Source: Thermoplasmata archaeon (GTDB taxonomy: Bacteria > Actinomycetota > Acidimicrobiia > Acidimicrobiales > Acidimicrobiaceae). Taken from it: a stretch of DNA of 11,947 bases. The position numbers and the translations under genes were made by a program. Below, in pieces: positions 1-6,434 of the stretch. Each line of letters opens with the position of its first letter. The stretch's first letter is position 1. The notes beneath the pieces were generated by a model. That model saw only the letters and a program-made list of their open reading frames with translations, made no database searches and had not been told where the DNA came from. The stretch is from the NCBI GenBank assembly GCA_021836665.1, contig JAKBHQ010000166.1, positions 609-12,555 on the forward strand. The letters run 5' to 3'.

Positions 1-165
1 GACAGGCGAACTTTTCCTATCAACTACCAGGGAGCATCTGGTAATGAGAACTTCAACAAGTACCACAATGTCTTCTCTGATTTTACGGTAGTCCAGTTCG
101 ATACGAGCGGCAATATGCACACTATCGATACGGTAACCGCATCTCAGGTGGCATCTACCTACTAG
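1..165 (+). CDS. 3' end of an unrecognised protein gene (partial)
   Basis: Frame 1 is open from the first base to a TAG stop at 163-165 and encodes 54 residues that run off the left edge. The visible part is polar and rich in Asn, Thr, Ser and aromatic residues (for example NENFNKYHNVF and FDTSGNMHTIDTVTASQ). That composition would suit a secreted or cell-surface protein, but I recognise no domain. A strong hairpin follows about 90 bases after the stop, which supports this being the true end of a transcribed gene. The function is unknown. The reading frame is likely real because of its sensible composition and the downstream terminator, but the fragment is short. Confidence 0.6.
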   Translation, partial: DRRTFPINYQGASGNENFNKYHNVFSDFTVVQFDTSGNMHTIDTVTASQVASTY

Positions 166-251
166 TTGTAAACCAAGAACATAGTGTTTAGTCGGTTGGG
201 TCGGCTGGATCTCCAGGCGGCCCAACCTAGTAAAAGTTCCCCCGGATACCG

Positions 252-283
252 TGCCAAAGGCCCATTGCGGGCCTTTGGCATTT
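252..283 (+). terminator. Intrinsic terminator after the left-edge gene
   Basis: TGCCAAAGGCCC (252-263) and GGGCCTTTGGCA (269-280) form a perfect 12-bp stem with a 5-base loop ATTGC, followed by TTT and then AACTT. The T run is short, but the stem is strong and GC-rich. It lies about 90 bases downstream of the TAG at 163-165. The next gene in either direction is far away, so it most likely ends the left-edge transcript. Confidence 0.75.
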
Positions 284-489
284 AACTTGCTTATCGAGTG
301 AGCGAACAGGGCCTCGTCTTCAGATGCCGGGCAGAGATAGGAAAAGTTCAACTGTCTGGTCAGGTACAAGGAAGATTGTGAGAGATACGAAGCTGCTAAT
401 TCCAAGCGGTCCATCGAGCCCTTGAACCAATTGGCCGAACTTGTAGGTCAGGAGCCTTCGTAGAAGGACGAGAAAAACGGTCATGGTCA

Positions 490-573
490 TTCCGTGGTGG
501 AAGCTTATGTTGGTACTCGGTTTTGTATCGCTTCCGTGGTGGAAGCTTATGTTGGTACTCGGTTTTGTATCGC
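490..573. repeat. 42-bp perfect tandem duplication (two copies)
   Basis: Positions 490-531 and 532-573 are identical, each starting TTCCGTGGTGGAAGC and ending TTTTGTATCGC. The copies abut with no spacer and the flanks diverge at once on both sides. It lies in a stretch with no convincing gene. Perfect identity suggests a recent slippage or strand-exchange duplication, although 42 is a multiple of three. Confidence 0.95.
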
Positions 574-802
574 TCCAGCTAGAAGAGTTATGTGCTTCTC
601 ATGGTTTTTTGTAACCGCTGGACAGGCAACGGAAGATCAATTGCATTTTCCGTCATGGTCGTCGATGGTGAGCATCCGATCTGACTTGGGGGCAGATCAG
701 GGTGGGCCTTTTGGATAGTTGAGGCAAGACAGGTTTCACGGCCACAAACGGGGTGCGGATTGCAACTCCTGGTCATACGTATACAAGGTTGGTGACATGG
801 CT

Positions 803-836
803 ATTTAATTGAGAATCCGATTTAATTGAGAATCCG
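803..836. repeat. 17-bp perfect tandem duplication (two copies)
   Basis: ATTTAATTGAGAATCCG occurs at 803-819 and again immediately at 820-836. It lies in the same gene-free stretch as the 42-bp duplication. The sequence is not palindromic, so a dimeric operator is not obvious; recent duplication is the simplest reading. Confidence 0.95.
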
Positions 837-1156
837 GAACGGTGAGATCGGTCAATTCATGTCTCAAAACGGATACGAATAAAATCCCCGAATCCGCGGT
901 CCGAAGCCGGTCCTAAACCGATCGGAAGGCGATGCCACTAGCGATGACGTCCGGAATGAAAGTAGATGGTGTCGGTACGAAATAGTCGCAGACAGCTTTC
1001 ACTTTTATCCATTTGAGAAGGGCGGAAGGAACTGATTGACAAGAAGGCGACAAGAAAAGGAGTGCCTGCAGCCGCTCGGCTAACTTGGAGTTGACCTCTG
1101 GTGGCATTGCATCCCTATCGGCGGTTCACCTCTAAGAGGCAACTGGTTTTGATGTT

Positions 1157-1198
1157 CAATTACACCACTTCGTCTTAATCGGCGAAGTGGTGTAATTG
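1157..1198 (-). terminator. Hairpin terminator downstream of leuA
   Basis: CAATTACACCACTTCG (1157-1172) pairs perfectly with CGAAGTGGTGTAATTG (1183-1198), a 16-bp stem with a 10-base loop. It starts 13 bases after the leuA stop codon on the minus strand. No long T run follows (the next bases on the minus strand are AACATCAAAACC), so it may act as a strong RNA 3' end or an atypical terminator. No convincing gene lies immediately to its left. Confidence 0.65.
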
Positions 1199-1211
1199 CT
1201 CGTCGAAAGTA

Positions 1212-2756
1212 TTAGGGAGTAATTTCCGGGGTCGAAGAGGTCGAACGTTCCTTTGCCCGAGCAAGTCGATTGATGGCAGAAAGGTACGCTCTCGCTGAAG
1301 CCTCGACCACATCGGTAGATACGCCGCGTCCCGAAACTCGGGAGCCATTTTGTTCCAGCTGGATTACCACATCACCTAAGGCATCGATTCCCCCGGTCAC
1401 CGAGGAAACGTTGAATCCAACGAGGGTGGCATCTGATGAAACGGCCTTTGCAATCGCTTTGCATGTGGCGTCTATCATTCCATCTCCTTCGGCTTCGGAC
1501 TCCAGTTTTACACCTTTGTTCGAGATGACTACCCGAGCAGTTGGGGTAGAGGACGTACCACCATGAACTTCTAGTTCGTCGAGCAAGTAGGAGTCAACAT
1601 TTGCGGTGCCGAGTTCCTCTGCGACTATCGCCTCCAGGTCGGCGTCGGTTATCTCGACCTTTCGATCTGCTAGTTCTTTAAAGCGATTAAATGCTGCATT
1701 TAGTGCCTCTCCTGAGACGTCGAGACCAAGGTTCTTCAAAGTATCGGCGAAGGCGTGGCGTCCGGAGTGCTTGCCGAGCACTATTTGTGAACCCTTCTGG
1801 CCGACGCTGGCTGCGTCGATGATTTCGTAGGTGGACCTATCTGAAAGTACGCCATGCTGGTGAATGCCGGATTCATGGGCGAAGGCGTTACGTCCCACGA
1901 CCGCCTTGTTGTATTGAATGGGATAACCAGTCAATCGAGAGACGAGCCTCGAGGTCCGATTTATCTCTTCGGTGTTGATGTTGGTCGTTAAGTTGGCAAA
2001 CAGGTCAGCCCTGATCTTCGTTGCCATTACGACCTCCTCTAACGACGCATTTCCCGCCCTTTCGCCCAGTCCATTGACGCAAACTTCAACCTGGCGGGCG
2101 CCGGCTTGAATTCCAGCGAGGCTATTTGCCGCCGCAAGTCCAAGGTCGTTGTGGCAATGTGTCGAGATGATGTAGTTGCCCCTGACGTTTTCGGCAACAT
2201 ATCGGATAAGGTCGCCAAACTCCCACGGGATGCCATATCCTACGGTGTCAGGGACGTTAAGGGTTGTCGCTCCGGAGTCAACCGCCTCTTGGAGGACCTC
2301 GATCATGAAATCAAGTGGAGTTCTCGTGGCGTCTTGGGGTGAAAACTCTACGTCGTCGGTATGGTGGCGAGCCCGGGACACTGCTGACCTGGTCTCCTCG
2401 AGAACTTGGGCCTGGTCCATTTTAAGCATATGTTCCATGTGGCTGGGACTCGTGGATATGAAGATGTGTATGCGAGCCTTGTCTGCGTCTTTTACCGCTT
2501 CCCAACAACGATCCACGTCTGCGAGGTGGGTTCTTGACAATCCTGCGATTGCGGGGCCATGAACGCTTCTTGCTATCGCCTGAACTGCTTCAAAGTCTCC
2601 CTGTGAGGAGACTGGAAAGCCGGCCTCGATATAGTCGACACCGAGACGTGCTAGCTGTTCGGCGATTTCAAGCTTCTCGTGTACATCCAATGAGATACCG
2701 GGGGACTGTTCCCCGTCTCGCAATGTCGTATCGAAGATTACTAGCCTCTCGGCCAT
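1212..2756 (-). CDS. leuA: 2-isopropylmalate synthase
   Basis: Condenses acetyl-CoA with 2-ketoisovalerate to 2-isopropylmalate, the first committed step of leucine synthesis, in the cytosol. The 514-residue product has the DRE-TIM N-terminal signature FDTTLRDGEQSPG (residues 8-20), the metal-binding motif HCHND (200-204), and VNGLGERAGN (227-236) with the remaining metal-ligand Asn. A C-terminal LeuA dimerisation/regulatory domain (about 385-505) would bind leucine for feedback inhibition. Length matches the classical LeuA type (about 520 residues). I chose the ATG at 2754-2756 because GGAGG lies 5 bases before it. An in-frame TTG four codons upstream (2766-2768) would lie inside that ribosome binding site. 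The gene is preceded by a leucine leader peptide and attenuator and followed by a 16-bp hairpin, so it is probably transcribed alone. Confidence 0.97.
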   Translation of the reverse strand: MAERLVIFDTTLRDGEQSPGISLDVHEKLEIAEQLARLGVDYIEAGFPVSSQGDFEAVQAIARSVHGPAIAGLSRTHLADVDRCWEAVKDADKARIHIFISTSPSHMEHMLKMDQAQVLEETRSAVSRARHHTDDVEFSPQDATRTPLDFMIEVLQEAVDSGATTLNVPDTVGYGIPWEFGDLIRYVAENVRGNYIISTHCHNDLGLAAANSLAGIQAGARQVEVCVNGLGERAGNASLEEVVMATKIRADLFANLTTNINTEEINRTSRLVSRLTGYPIQYNKAVVGRNAFAHESGIHQHGVLSDRSTYEIIDAASVGQKGSQIVLGKHSGRHAFADTLKNLGLDVSGEALNAAFNRFKELADRKVEITDADLEAIVAEELGTANVDSYLLDELEVHGGTSSTPTARVVISNKGVKLESEAEGDGMIDATCKAIAKAVSSDATLVGFNVSSVTGGIDALGDVVIQLEQNGSRVSGRGVSTDVVEASARAYLSAINRLARAKERSTSSTPEITP

Positions 2757-2809
2757 CGGATCCTCCAATTGGAACGTGTCTTGGACCTATACCCTTTCAA
2801 AACACCAAT

Positions 2810-2840
2810 AAAAAACCTCCTGGCCAGGGGCACAGGAGGT
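2810..2840 (-). terminator. leuA attenuator terminator
   Basis: Read on the minus strand, ACCTCCTG and CAGGAGGT form a perfect 8-bp stem (2833-2840 with 2815-2822) around a 10-base loop. The stem runs directly into six consecutive T (2815-2810). This is a canonical Rho-independent terminator, placed between the leucine leader peptide and the leuA start, about 55 bases before it. Its position after a leucine-rich leader ORF makes it the attenuator. Its ACCTCC arm is also complementary to the leuA Shine-Dalgarno GGAGG (2762-2766). Confidence 0.88.
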
Positions 2841-2842
2841 CG

Positions 2843-2866
2843 AGCGAGCGTCGTAGGGCGCTCGCT
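2843..2866 (-). promoter_or_regulatory. Pause-type hairpin overlapping the leader-peptide stop
   Basis: On the minus strand AGCGAGCG (2866-2859) pairs with CGCTCGCT (2850-2843), an 8-bp stem with an 8-base loop. Its first base falls inside the TAA stop of the leader peptide. A ribosome stalled on the CTT codons would cover the 5' arm and open this hairpin. This is the usual position of the first hairpin in amino-acid attenuators. I did not find a clean alternative pairing of its 3' arm with the downstream terminator, so the switching mechanism is not fully explained. Confidence 0.7.
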
Positions 2867-2904
2867 TAGGTAAGAAGAAGGGTATAAGCCAAAGACTTAA
2901 TCAT
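2866..2904 (-). CDS. leuL: leuA leader peptide (attenuator peptide)
   Basis: A 12-codon ORF on the minus strand encodes MIKSLAYTLLLT followed by TAA. It contains four leucine codons, three of them consecutive CTT (2880-2872). Such a run lets charged tRNA-Leu supply control ribosome position and hence termination ahead of leuA, a scheme known for leu operons including actinobacterial leuA. The ATG (2904-2902) has no Shine-Dalgarno sequence but lies 7 bases after a TATAGT box, so transcription probably starts at or next to the ATG and the leader is translated from a leaderless mRNA. The stop codon overlaps the first hairpin, and the terminator follows 26 bases later. It is too short for ordinary gene calling; identification rests on position and codon content. 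Confidence 0.88.
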   Translation of the reverse strand: MIKSLAYTLLLT

Positions 2905-2911
2905 TGATTCG

Positions 2912-2917
2912 ACTATA
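2912..2917 (-). promoter_or_regulatory. -10 box of the leu leader promoter
   Basis: TATAGT on the minus strand lies 7 bases upstream of the leader-peptide ATG. No good -35 is visible, because the expected position falls inside the hairpin at 2919-2957. The spacing predicts a start site at or very near the ATG. Confidence 0.6.
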
Positions 2918-2918
2918 G

Positions 2919-2957
2919 CAACAATGGCCCGAGCAAAGCGCGCTCGGGCCATTGTTG
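2919..2957 (-). terminator. 16-bp hairpin between serA and the leu promoter
   Basis: CAACAATGGCCCGAGC (2919-2934) pairs perfectly with GCTCGGGCCATTGTTG (2942-2957) around a 7-base loop. It is the strongest stem between serA and leuA and most likely ends the serA transcript, although no T tract follows on the minus strand. One arm abuts the leu -10 box with a single base between them, so the palindrome occupies the -35 region of that promoter and could also serve as a regulator site. Confidence 0.6.
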
Positions 2958-2974
2958 GTAATATTCGGTCGGTC

Positions 2975-3011
2975 ATCTTTGGTCACCGTCGGACAGGCCG
3001 TGACCAAAGAT
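2975..3011. repeat. 12-bp perfect inverted repeat in the serA-leuA spacer
   Basis: ATCTTTGGTCAC (2975-2986) and GTGACCAAAGAT (3000-3011) are exact inverted copies separated by 13 bases. It lies between the serA stop and the 16-bp hairpin at 2919-2957. It has no T tail, so it may be part of a structured serA 3' UTR, a small RNA, or a regulator site. Confidence 0.8.
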
Positions 3012-3020
3012 AATTTCCTT

Positions 3021-3128
3021 CCAATCCAGTCCCAGGTGTCTCGCCCAGCGAATTCCAAAGCCGTCCTCCCGAGTGTCCTCGGGCGAATCTACTTCAGAGG
3101 CACTCAGACGCGAATTGCCCTGGATTGG
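3021..3128. repeat. Long-range inverted repeat enclosing a small hairpin
   Basis: CCAATCCAG (3021-3029) and CTGGATTGG (3120-3128) are exact inverted copies about 90 bases apart. Inside them sits CCCGAG-TGTC-CTCGGG, a 6-bp hairpin. The element occupies nearly all the space between the serA stop and the next hairpin. It could fold as one branched RNA of about 108 bases. It matches no RNA family that I recognise. Confidence 0.45.
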
Positions 3129-3143
3129 CATCGGTAATGTCGC

Positions 3144-4721
3144 TCAAGATTGGTGATTACAGGTAACCGCCTTGGCATAGAGGATTCCTGGGGTATCGGC
3201 AATCTTCTGGACGGATTCTTGCGGAATCTCCTCGTTTAGCGAAATTACCATTAGGGCCGAGCCGTCGTTGTTGGATGGGCTCACGGCCATCGACGAGATA
3301 GAAATGCCCGCTTCGCCGATGATCGTCCCTACTACGCCTATCTTGCCTGGCTTGTCGTCGTTCCGAACGACCAACATGTAGGTTGCTGGCGGAATCTCGA
3401 CGGGATGTCCGTCGACTCGAACGATACGGGGCTCTCCCTTGATCCCGGTTATCGTCCCAGCTACTTCATGCTCCTTGCTCCTTAGGGTGATTAGAGATAC
3501 GAAATCCCTCGATGTCGGGCTAGTCGTCTCTCTGACCTCGAGGCCCCTCTCTTGTGCGAGTTGCGGGGCATTGACGAAGGATACCGGATCGTCGGTCGCT
3601 TCGGAAAACACCCCTTTCAGCGCCGAGAGGGTCAACAGGCGGGTATCATCCTCCGCAATTGGGCCCTGATACTCAACCTCCAACACCGAGGGCAGACCAC
3701 CCGACATCGACGCCAAGAATCTCCCCAAAGATTCGGCGATTGATAAAAATGGCCTCGAAGATTCCGACGCTTCAGCGGCGTCGACGTTGACGGCAAATGG
3801 TACAAAATCTCCAGCGAAAGCTAGAAGGAGCTGCTCAGCTATGGTAACGCCCGCTTTGTCCTGGGCTTCTGTCGTAGATGCTCCAAGGTGAGGCGTGACG
3901 ACGACCGAGGAGAGCTCAAATAGGGGAGATTCGGTCATTGGCTCGGAGGAAAATACATCGAGAGCGGCTCCGGCTATGGTCCCATCTTGGATTGCTTCTG
4001 CGAGGGCATTTTCATCAATTATTCCGCCACGAGCGGCATTTATGATTCGCAAAGACGGCTTGGCCTTGGCCAGTAGGTCCTTGTTAATTAGTCCGGAGGT
4101 CTCCTTGTTCTTTGGAAGATGGATCGTTACGAAGTCAGCTTCAGCTATTAGCTCTTCGAGTCCCATCAACTCGACCCCCATCTTTTTTGCCTTCTCTTGC
4201 GAGACGTAGGGATCGTAAGCGACCAATCTCATTCCAAAGGCGAGCGCTCGTTGTGCGACGAGTGCTCCAATCTTTCCGAGTCCGACTACTCCGAGGACCT
4301 TGCCGTAGAGTTCGACCCCTTCCCACTTGGACCTTTCCCACTTTCCGTTCACCAGGGCGCTGTGGGCTTGAGGGATATTTCGCGCTTGAGATAGAAGAAG
4401 CGCCAGGGTGTGTTCGGCGGCCGAAAGTATGTTGGACTGGGGGGCATTTACCACCATGACGCCGCGCTTTGTGGCGTATGGAACATCAACGTTGTCGAGG
4501 CCAATCCCGGCCCTTCCAACTACTTTGAGAGAGGTGGTGGAGTCGAGGACCTCCTTGGTCACCTTTGTTGCGGATCTGATTATCAATCCCTCTGCCGTCT
4601 TGATCTCGCCCAAAAGTTCTTCGGGGGACAGACCGAGTTTAATGTCTACTTGGTGACCGGCTTCTCTAAGCTTATCGAGGCCGATATCTGCAATCTCTTC
4701 AGTAACGAGTATCCTTGCCAT
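3144..4721 (-). CDS. serA: D-3-phosphoglycerate dehydrogenase
   Basis: Oxidises 3-phosphoglycerate to 3-phosphohydroxypyruvate with NAD, the first step of serine synthesis, in the cytosol. The 525-residue product has the Rossmann motif GLGKIG (147-152) with Asp170 to bind the NAD ribose. The catalytic set is Arg231 (in NAARGG), Glu260 (in SSEP) and His278 (in TPHLGAS). An intervening domain (about 315-445) and a C-terminal ACT domain (about 448-521, with VVRNDDKPGKIG) follow, as in the long form found in actinobacteria such as Mycobacterium. The ACT domain is the expected serine-feedback site. The start is an ATG (4719-4721) with only a weak AGG-type ribosome site. No confident promoter or pxp terminator is seen in the 202 bases between it and pxpC, so read-through from pxpC is possible. 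Confidence 0.97.
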   Translation of the reverse strand: MARILVTEEIADIGLDKLREAGHQVDIKLGLSPEELLGEIKTAEGLIIRSATKVTKEVLDSTTSLKVVGRAGIGLDNVDVPYATKRGVMVVNAPQSNILSAAEHTLALLLSQARNIPQAHSALVNGKWERSKWEGVELYGKVLGVVGLGKIGALVAQRALAFGMRLVAYDPYVSQEKAKKMGVELMGLEELIAEADFVTIHLPKNKETSGLINKDLLAKAKPSLRIINAARGGIIDENALAEAIQDGTIAGAALDVFSSEPMTESPLFELSSVVVTPHLGASTTEAQDKAGVTIAEQLLLAFAGDFVPFAVNVDAAEASESSRPFLSIAESLGRFLASMSGGLPSVLEVEYQGPIAEDDTRLLTLSALKGVFSEATDDPVSFVNAPQLAQERGLEVRETTSPTSRDFVSLITLRSKEHEVAGTITGIKGEPRIVRVDGHPVEIPPATYMLVVRNDDKPGKIGVVGTIIGEAGISISSMAVSPSNNDGSALMVISLNEEIPQESVQKIADTPGILYAKAVTCNHQS

Positions 4722-4923
4722 CTCTGTTTTACCTGCCTTGATTTGGGGGAAAGGCTAACTAATCCCTGGATTTAGGGATAGATAAAGACTACCAATTTAC
4801 TAAGGTATTACACTTTGCCGAGAGATAAATAAGGAGGATCGCAGATAGCGATAGATATTTTCTACCAATCGGCGAGTAAAACGACCGCAATTCACAAGCC
4901 AAAGCTGTGCTCCTTGCTGACCG

Positions 4924-5814
4924 TTAGTTATCGCCCAGCTTGAGTGTTACTCTGTCACCCGGCCGTATCTGGGCTGCTAGGTCCGTCGAGCGCGGGTCTA
5001 AGGCTCCAACGATTGGGTATCCACCGGTAGTCGGGTGATCGGCTAGAAATAAGACCAACTCTCCCGATGGGGGCGCTTGGAGAAAACCGCGCAATATCCC
5101 CTCCGGTTCAACGTGGAGGTTTGGCTCGGGGCTCAATTCGGCTCCCGAGAGGCGGATGCCAATTCGGCTCGCATCTTTGGAAGCTATTAGCTCCCTATTT
5201 GCCAATTTAGAGATCGAGTTCCGTGTGAAGTGCCGACTTCTAGGACCCCACCATCCAGTGAGGTCGAAGTGGTCGCTTATTCCATCCGTAGCCGCTAGTT
5301 CAAAGGGAATTTCCACAGCTAAATCAGTCTCTTGGATTGCGACTCGGTCTCCTTTTGACAACGGTGCCGGTCCTAGCCCAGATAGCGTATCCGATGATGA
5401 CGAACCTAGGTATGGTTCTCCATATAAGCCGCCTTTGATAGCCAAGTAACTCCGTAGTCCGTATTGAGGCACCTCAAGGGAGACCGTATCCCCTCGTCTG
5501 ACGAGGTGGGCGTAGTTGAAAGAGCAGGGTCTATCGGCAATGGTCAGACTTTGTATGGCGCCGGTGACCGCGATTATGGCGCTGCTGTGAAACTGAATCT
5601 GGCAAGGTCCATAGAGGATCTCAAGGGCCGCCAGGTGCTGCGGGTTACCCACTAACCGATTGGCGAGTCTAAAGCTTGCTTGATCGCACGCTCCCGATGG
5701 TGTGACGCCCATCCAACTGTATCCAGGGCGTCCAAGGTCCTCGATGAGTAGCTGGGGCGGAGCGGTGATAATTTCAAGGTAGTTTTCCAAGTAGTTGTTC
5801 TGGATCTCCGTCAC
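4924..5814 (-). CDS. pxpC: 5-oxoprolinase subunit C (biotin-dependent carboxyltransferase-like)
   Basis: One of three subunits of the bacterial ATP-dependent 5-oxoprolinase, which opens 5-oxo-L-proline (pyroglutamate) to L-glutamate. The 296-residue product has the family features EDLGRPGY near residue 25 and SGACDQASFRLAN (about 40-52), a central TGWWGPRSRHF stretch, and TTGGYPIVG near the C-terminus. The frame stays open to 5889, but I place the start at a GTG (5814-5812) sharing GTGA with the pxpB stop. AAGG lies 5 bases before it, and family members begin only a few residues ahead of this point (E. coli PxpC is about 310 residues). The 4-base overlap implies translational coupling with pxpB. 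Context and order A-B-C match the characterised PxpABC system. Confidence 0.93.
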   Translation of the reverse strand: MTEIQNNYLENYLEIITAPPQLLIEDLGRPGYSWMGVTPSGACDQASFRLANRLVGNPQHLAALEILYGPCQIQFHSSAIIAVTGAIQSLTIADRPCSFNYAHLVRRGDTVSLEVPQYGLRSYLAIKGGLYGEPYLGSSSSDTLSGLGPAPLSKGDRVAIQETDLAVEIPFELAATDGISDHFDLTGWWGPRSRHFTRNSISKLANRELIASKDASRIGIRLSGAELSPEPNLHVEPEGILRGFLQAPPSGELVLFLADHPTTGGYPIVGALDPRSTDLAAQIRPGDRVTLKLGDN

Positions 5815-6428
5815 CAGATCCTTCTCTCCACAAATCGCACACGGTCGCCGGGCTGAAGCAGTGCTGGTTCTGGCGCTGATGGGTCCCAAAGATTCAGTTC
5901 AGTTCTTCCGATCAACCTCCACCCTCCTGGCGAAGGGTTTGGATAGACGGCGCTGTAGCTTTCGGCAATAGCAACCGCACCCTTTGGAACTAACCCTCTC
6001 GGTGAGCTAAGCCTTGGCAACTCAAGTGAGGGATGGAGGCCCACCAGGTAGGCAAAACCGGGGGCAAAGCCGAGGAATGAGACCGTGTATGGAGCTGCAC
6101 AGTGCAAGTCGATCACCTCCCGCACCGTCAATCCGGCTAATGCGGCAGTACTATCCAGGTCTAGGCCGTCGTAAACGGTGGGGATTTCAATGTCCTTTTG
6201 GTCCCGACCACCTGCTATAGCTCCAACGTCGTTTAGCATTTCGGCGATGGCACTGCTGGTTATCGCAACTTGTTCAGCCGCTTTGATGACGATGGTATCG
6301 GCGCCGAGGATGACCTCCTCGAAGAGGTGGGGGATCCCCATTCTGAGGTACTTGAAACTGGCGATGACCAGATCTGAGGTGTCAAAGTCGACTATAAAAG
6401 CATTTGGGCCGATTGAATAGATCTTCAT
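5811..6428 (-). CDS. pxpB: 5-oxoprolinase subunit B (KipI family)
   Basis: Second subunit of ATP-dependent 5-oxoprolinase. The 205-residue product has the KipI-family C-terminal signature: GFAPGFAYL, then PR...LVPKGAVAIAES, then YPNPSPGGWRLIGRT, and QPGDRVRF near the end. Length is normal for the family (about 210-240 residues). It starts with ATG (6428-6426) only 6 bases after the pxpA stop, with no good Shine-Dalgarno, so it is probably translated by coupling. Its TGA stop overlaps the pxpC GTG. KipI was named as a kinase inhibitor of sporulation in Bacillus; in an A-B-C operon the oxoprolinase role is the better call. Confidence 0.94.
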   Translation of the reverse strand: MKIYSIGPNAFIVDFDTSDLVIASFKYLRMGIPHLFEEVILGADTIVIKAAEQVAITSSAIAEMLNDVGAIAGGRDQKDIEIPTVYDGLDLDSTAALAGLTVREVIDLHCAAPYTVSFLGFAPGFAYLVGLHPSLELPRLSSPRGLVPKGAVAIAESYSAVYPNPSPGGWRLIGRTELNLWDPSAPEPALLQPGDRVRFVERRIW

Positions 6429-6434
6429 GTGGAT

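Larger units (their letters stand above)
284..1156. other. Gene-free stretch with tandem duplications
   Basis: About 870 bases between the terminator at 252-283 and the leuA-side hairpin hold no convincing gene. Open frames on both strands are short and low in coding character. The longest on the plus strand (494-718) begins inside a 42-bp tandem duplication and simply translates that repeat twice. A frame at 341-463 (41 codons, no start codon) reads like ordinary protein and could be a remnant of a decayed gene. The two tandem repeats listed separately are the only clear structure. I see no transposase, tRNA or attachment site. Confidence 0.5.

Noticed and set aside
341..463. 41-codon open frame with protein-like composition (contains YKEDCERYEAANSK)
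   Set aside because: It has no start codon, with a stop immediately before it. At best it is a remnant of a decayed gene and it is too short to call.
494..718. 74-codon plus-strand ORF at the 42-bp duplication
   Set aside because: It only repeats the translated duplication twice, has no ribosome site, and the remaining residues show no coding character.
913..1107. 64-codon minus-strand ORF left of leuA
   Set aside because: There is an AGGGA a few bases before the ATG, but the protein resembles nothing recognisable, it lies beyond the leuA hairpin, and no promoter is visible.
2757..2768. Upstream TTG start for leuA adding four residues
   Set aside because: It overlaps the GGAGGA ribosome binding site, and the ATG at 2756 is correctly spaced from that site and fits the family N-terminus.
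2952..3137. 61-codon plus-strand ORF in the serA-leuA spacer
   Set aside because: Its start lies inside the 16-bp hairpin and it runs through the inverted repeats without a ribosome site.
4831..4837. AAGGAGG on the plus strand upstream of serA
   Set aside because: It looks like a ribosome binding site, but no start codon with an open frame follows at a usable distance.
5815..5889. Longer pxpC start inside pxpB
   Set aside because: It would add 25 residues with no family similarity. The GTG in the GTGA overlap with a nearby AAGG is the better start.
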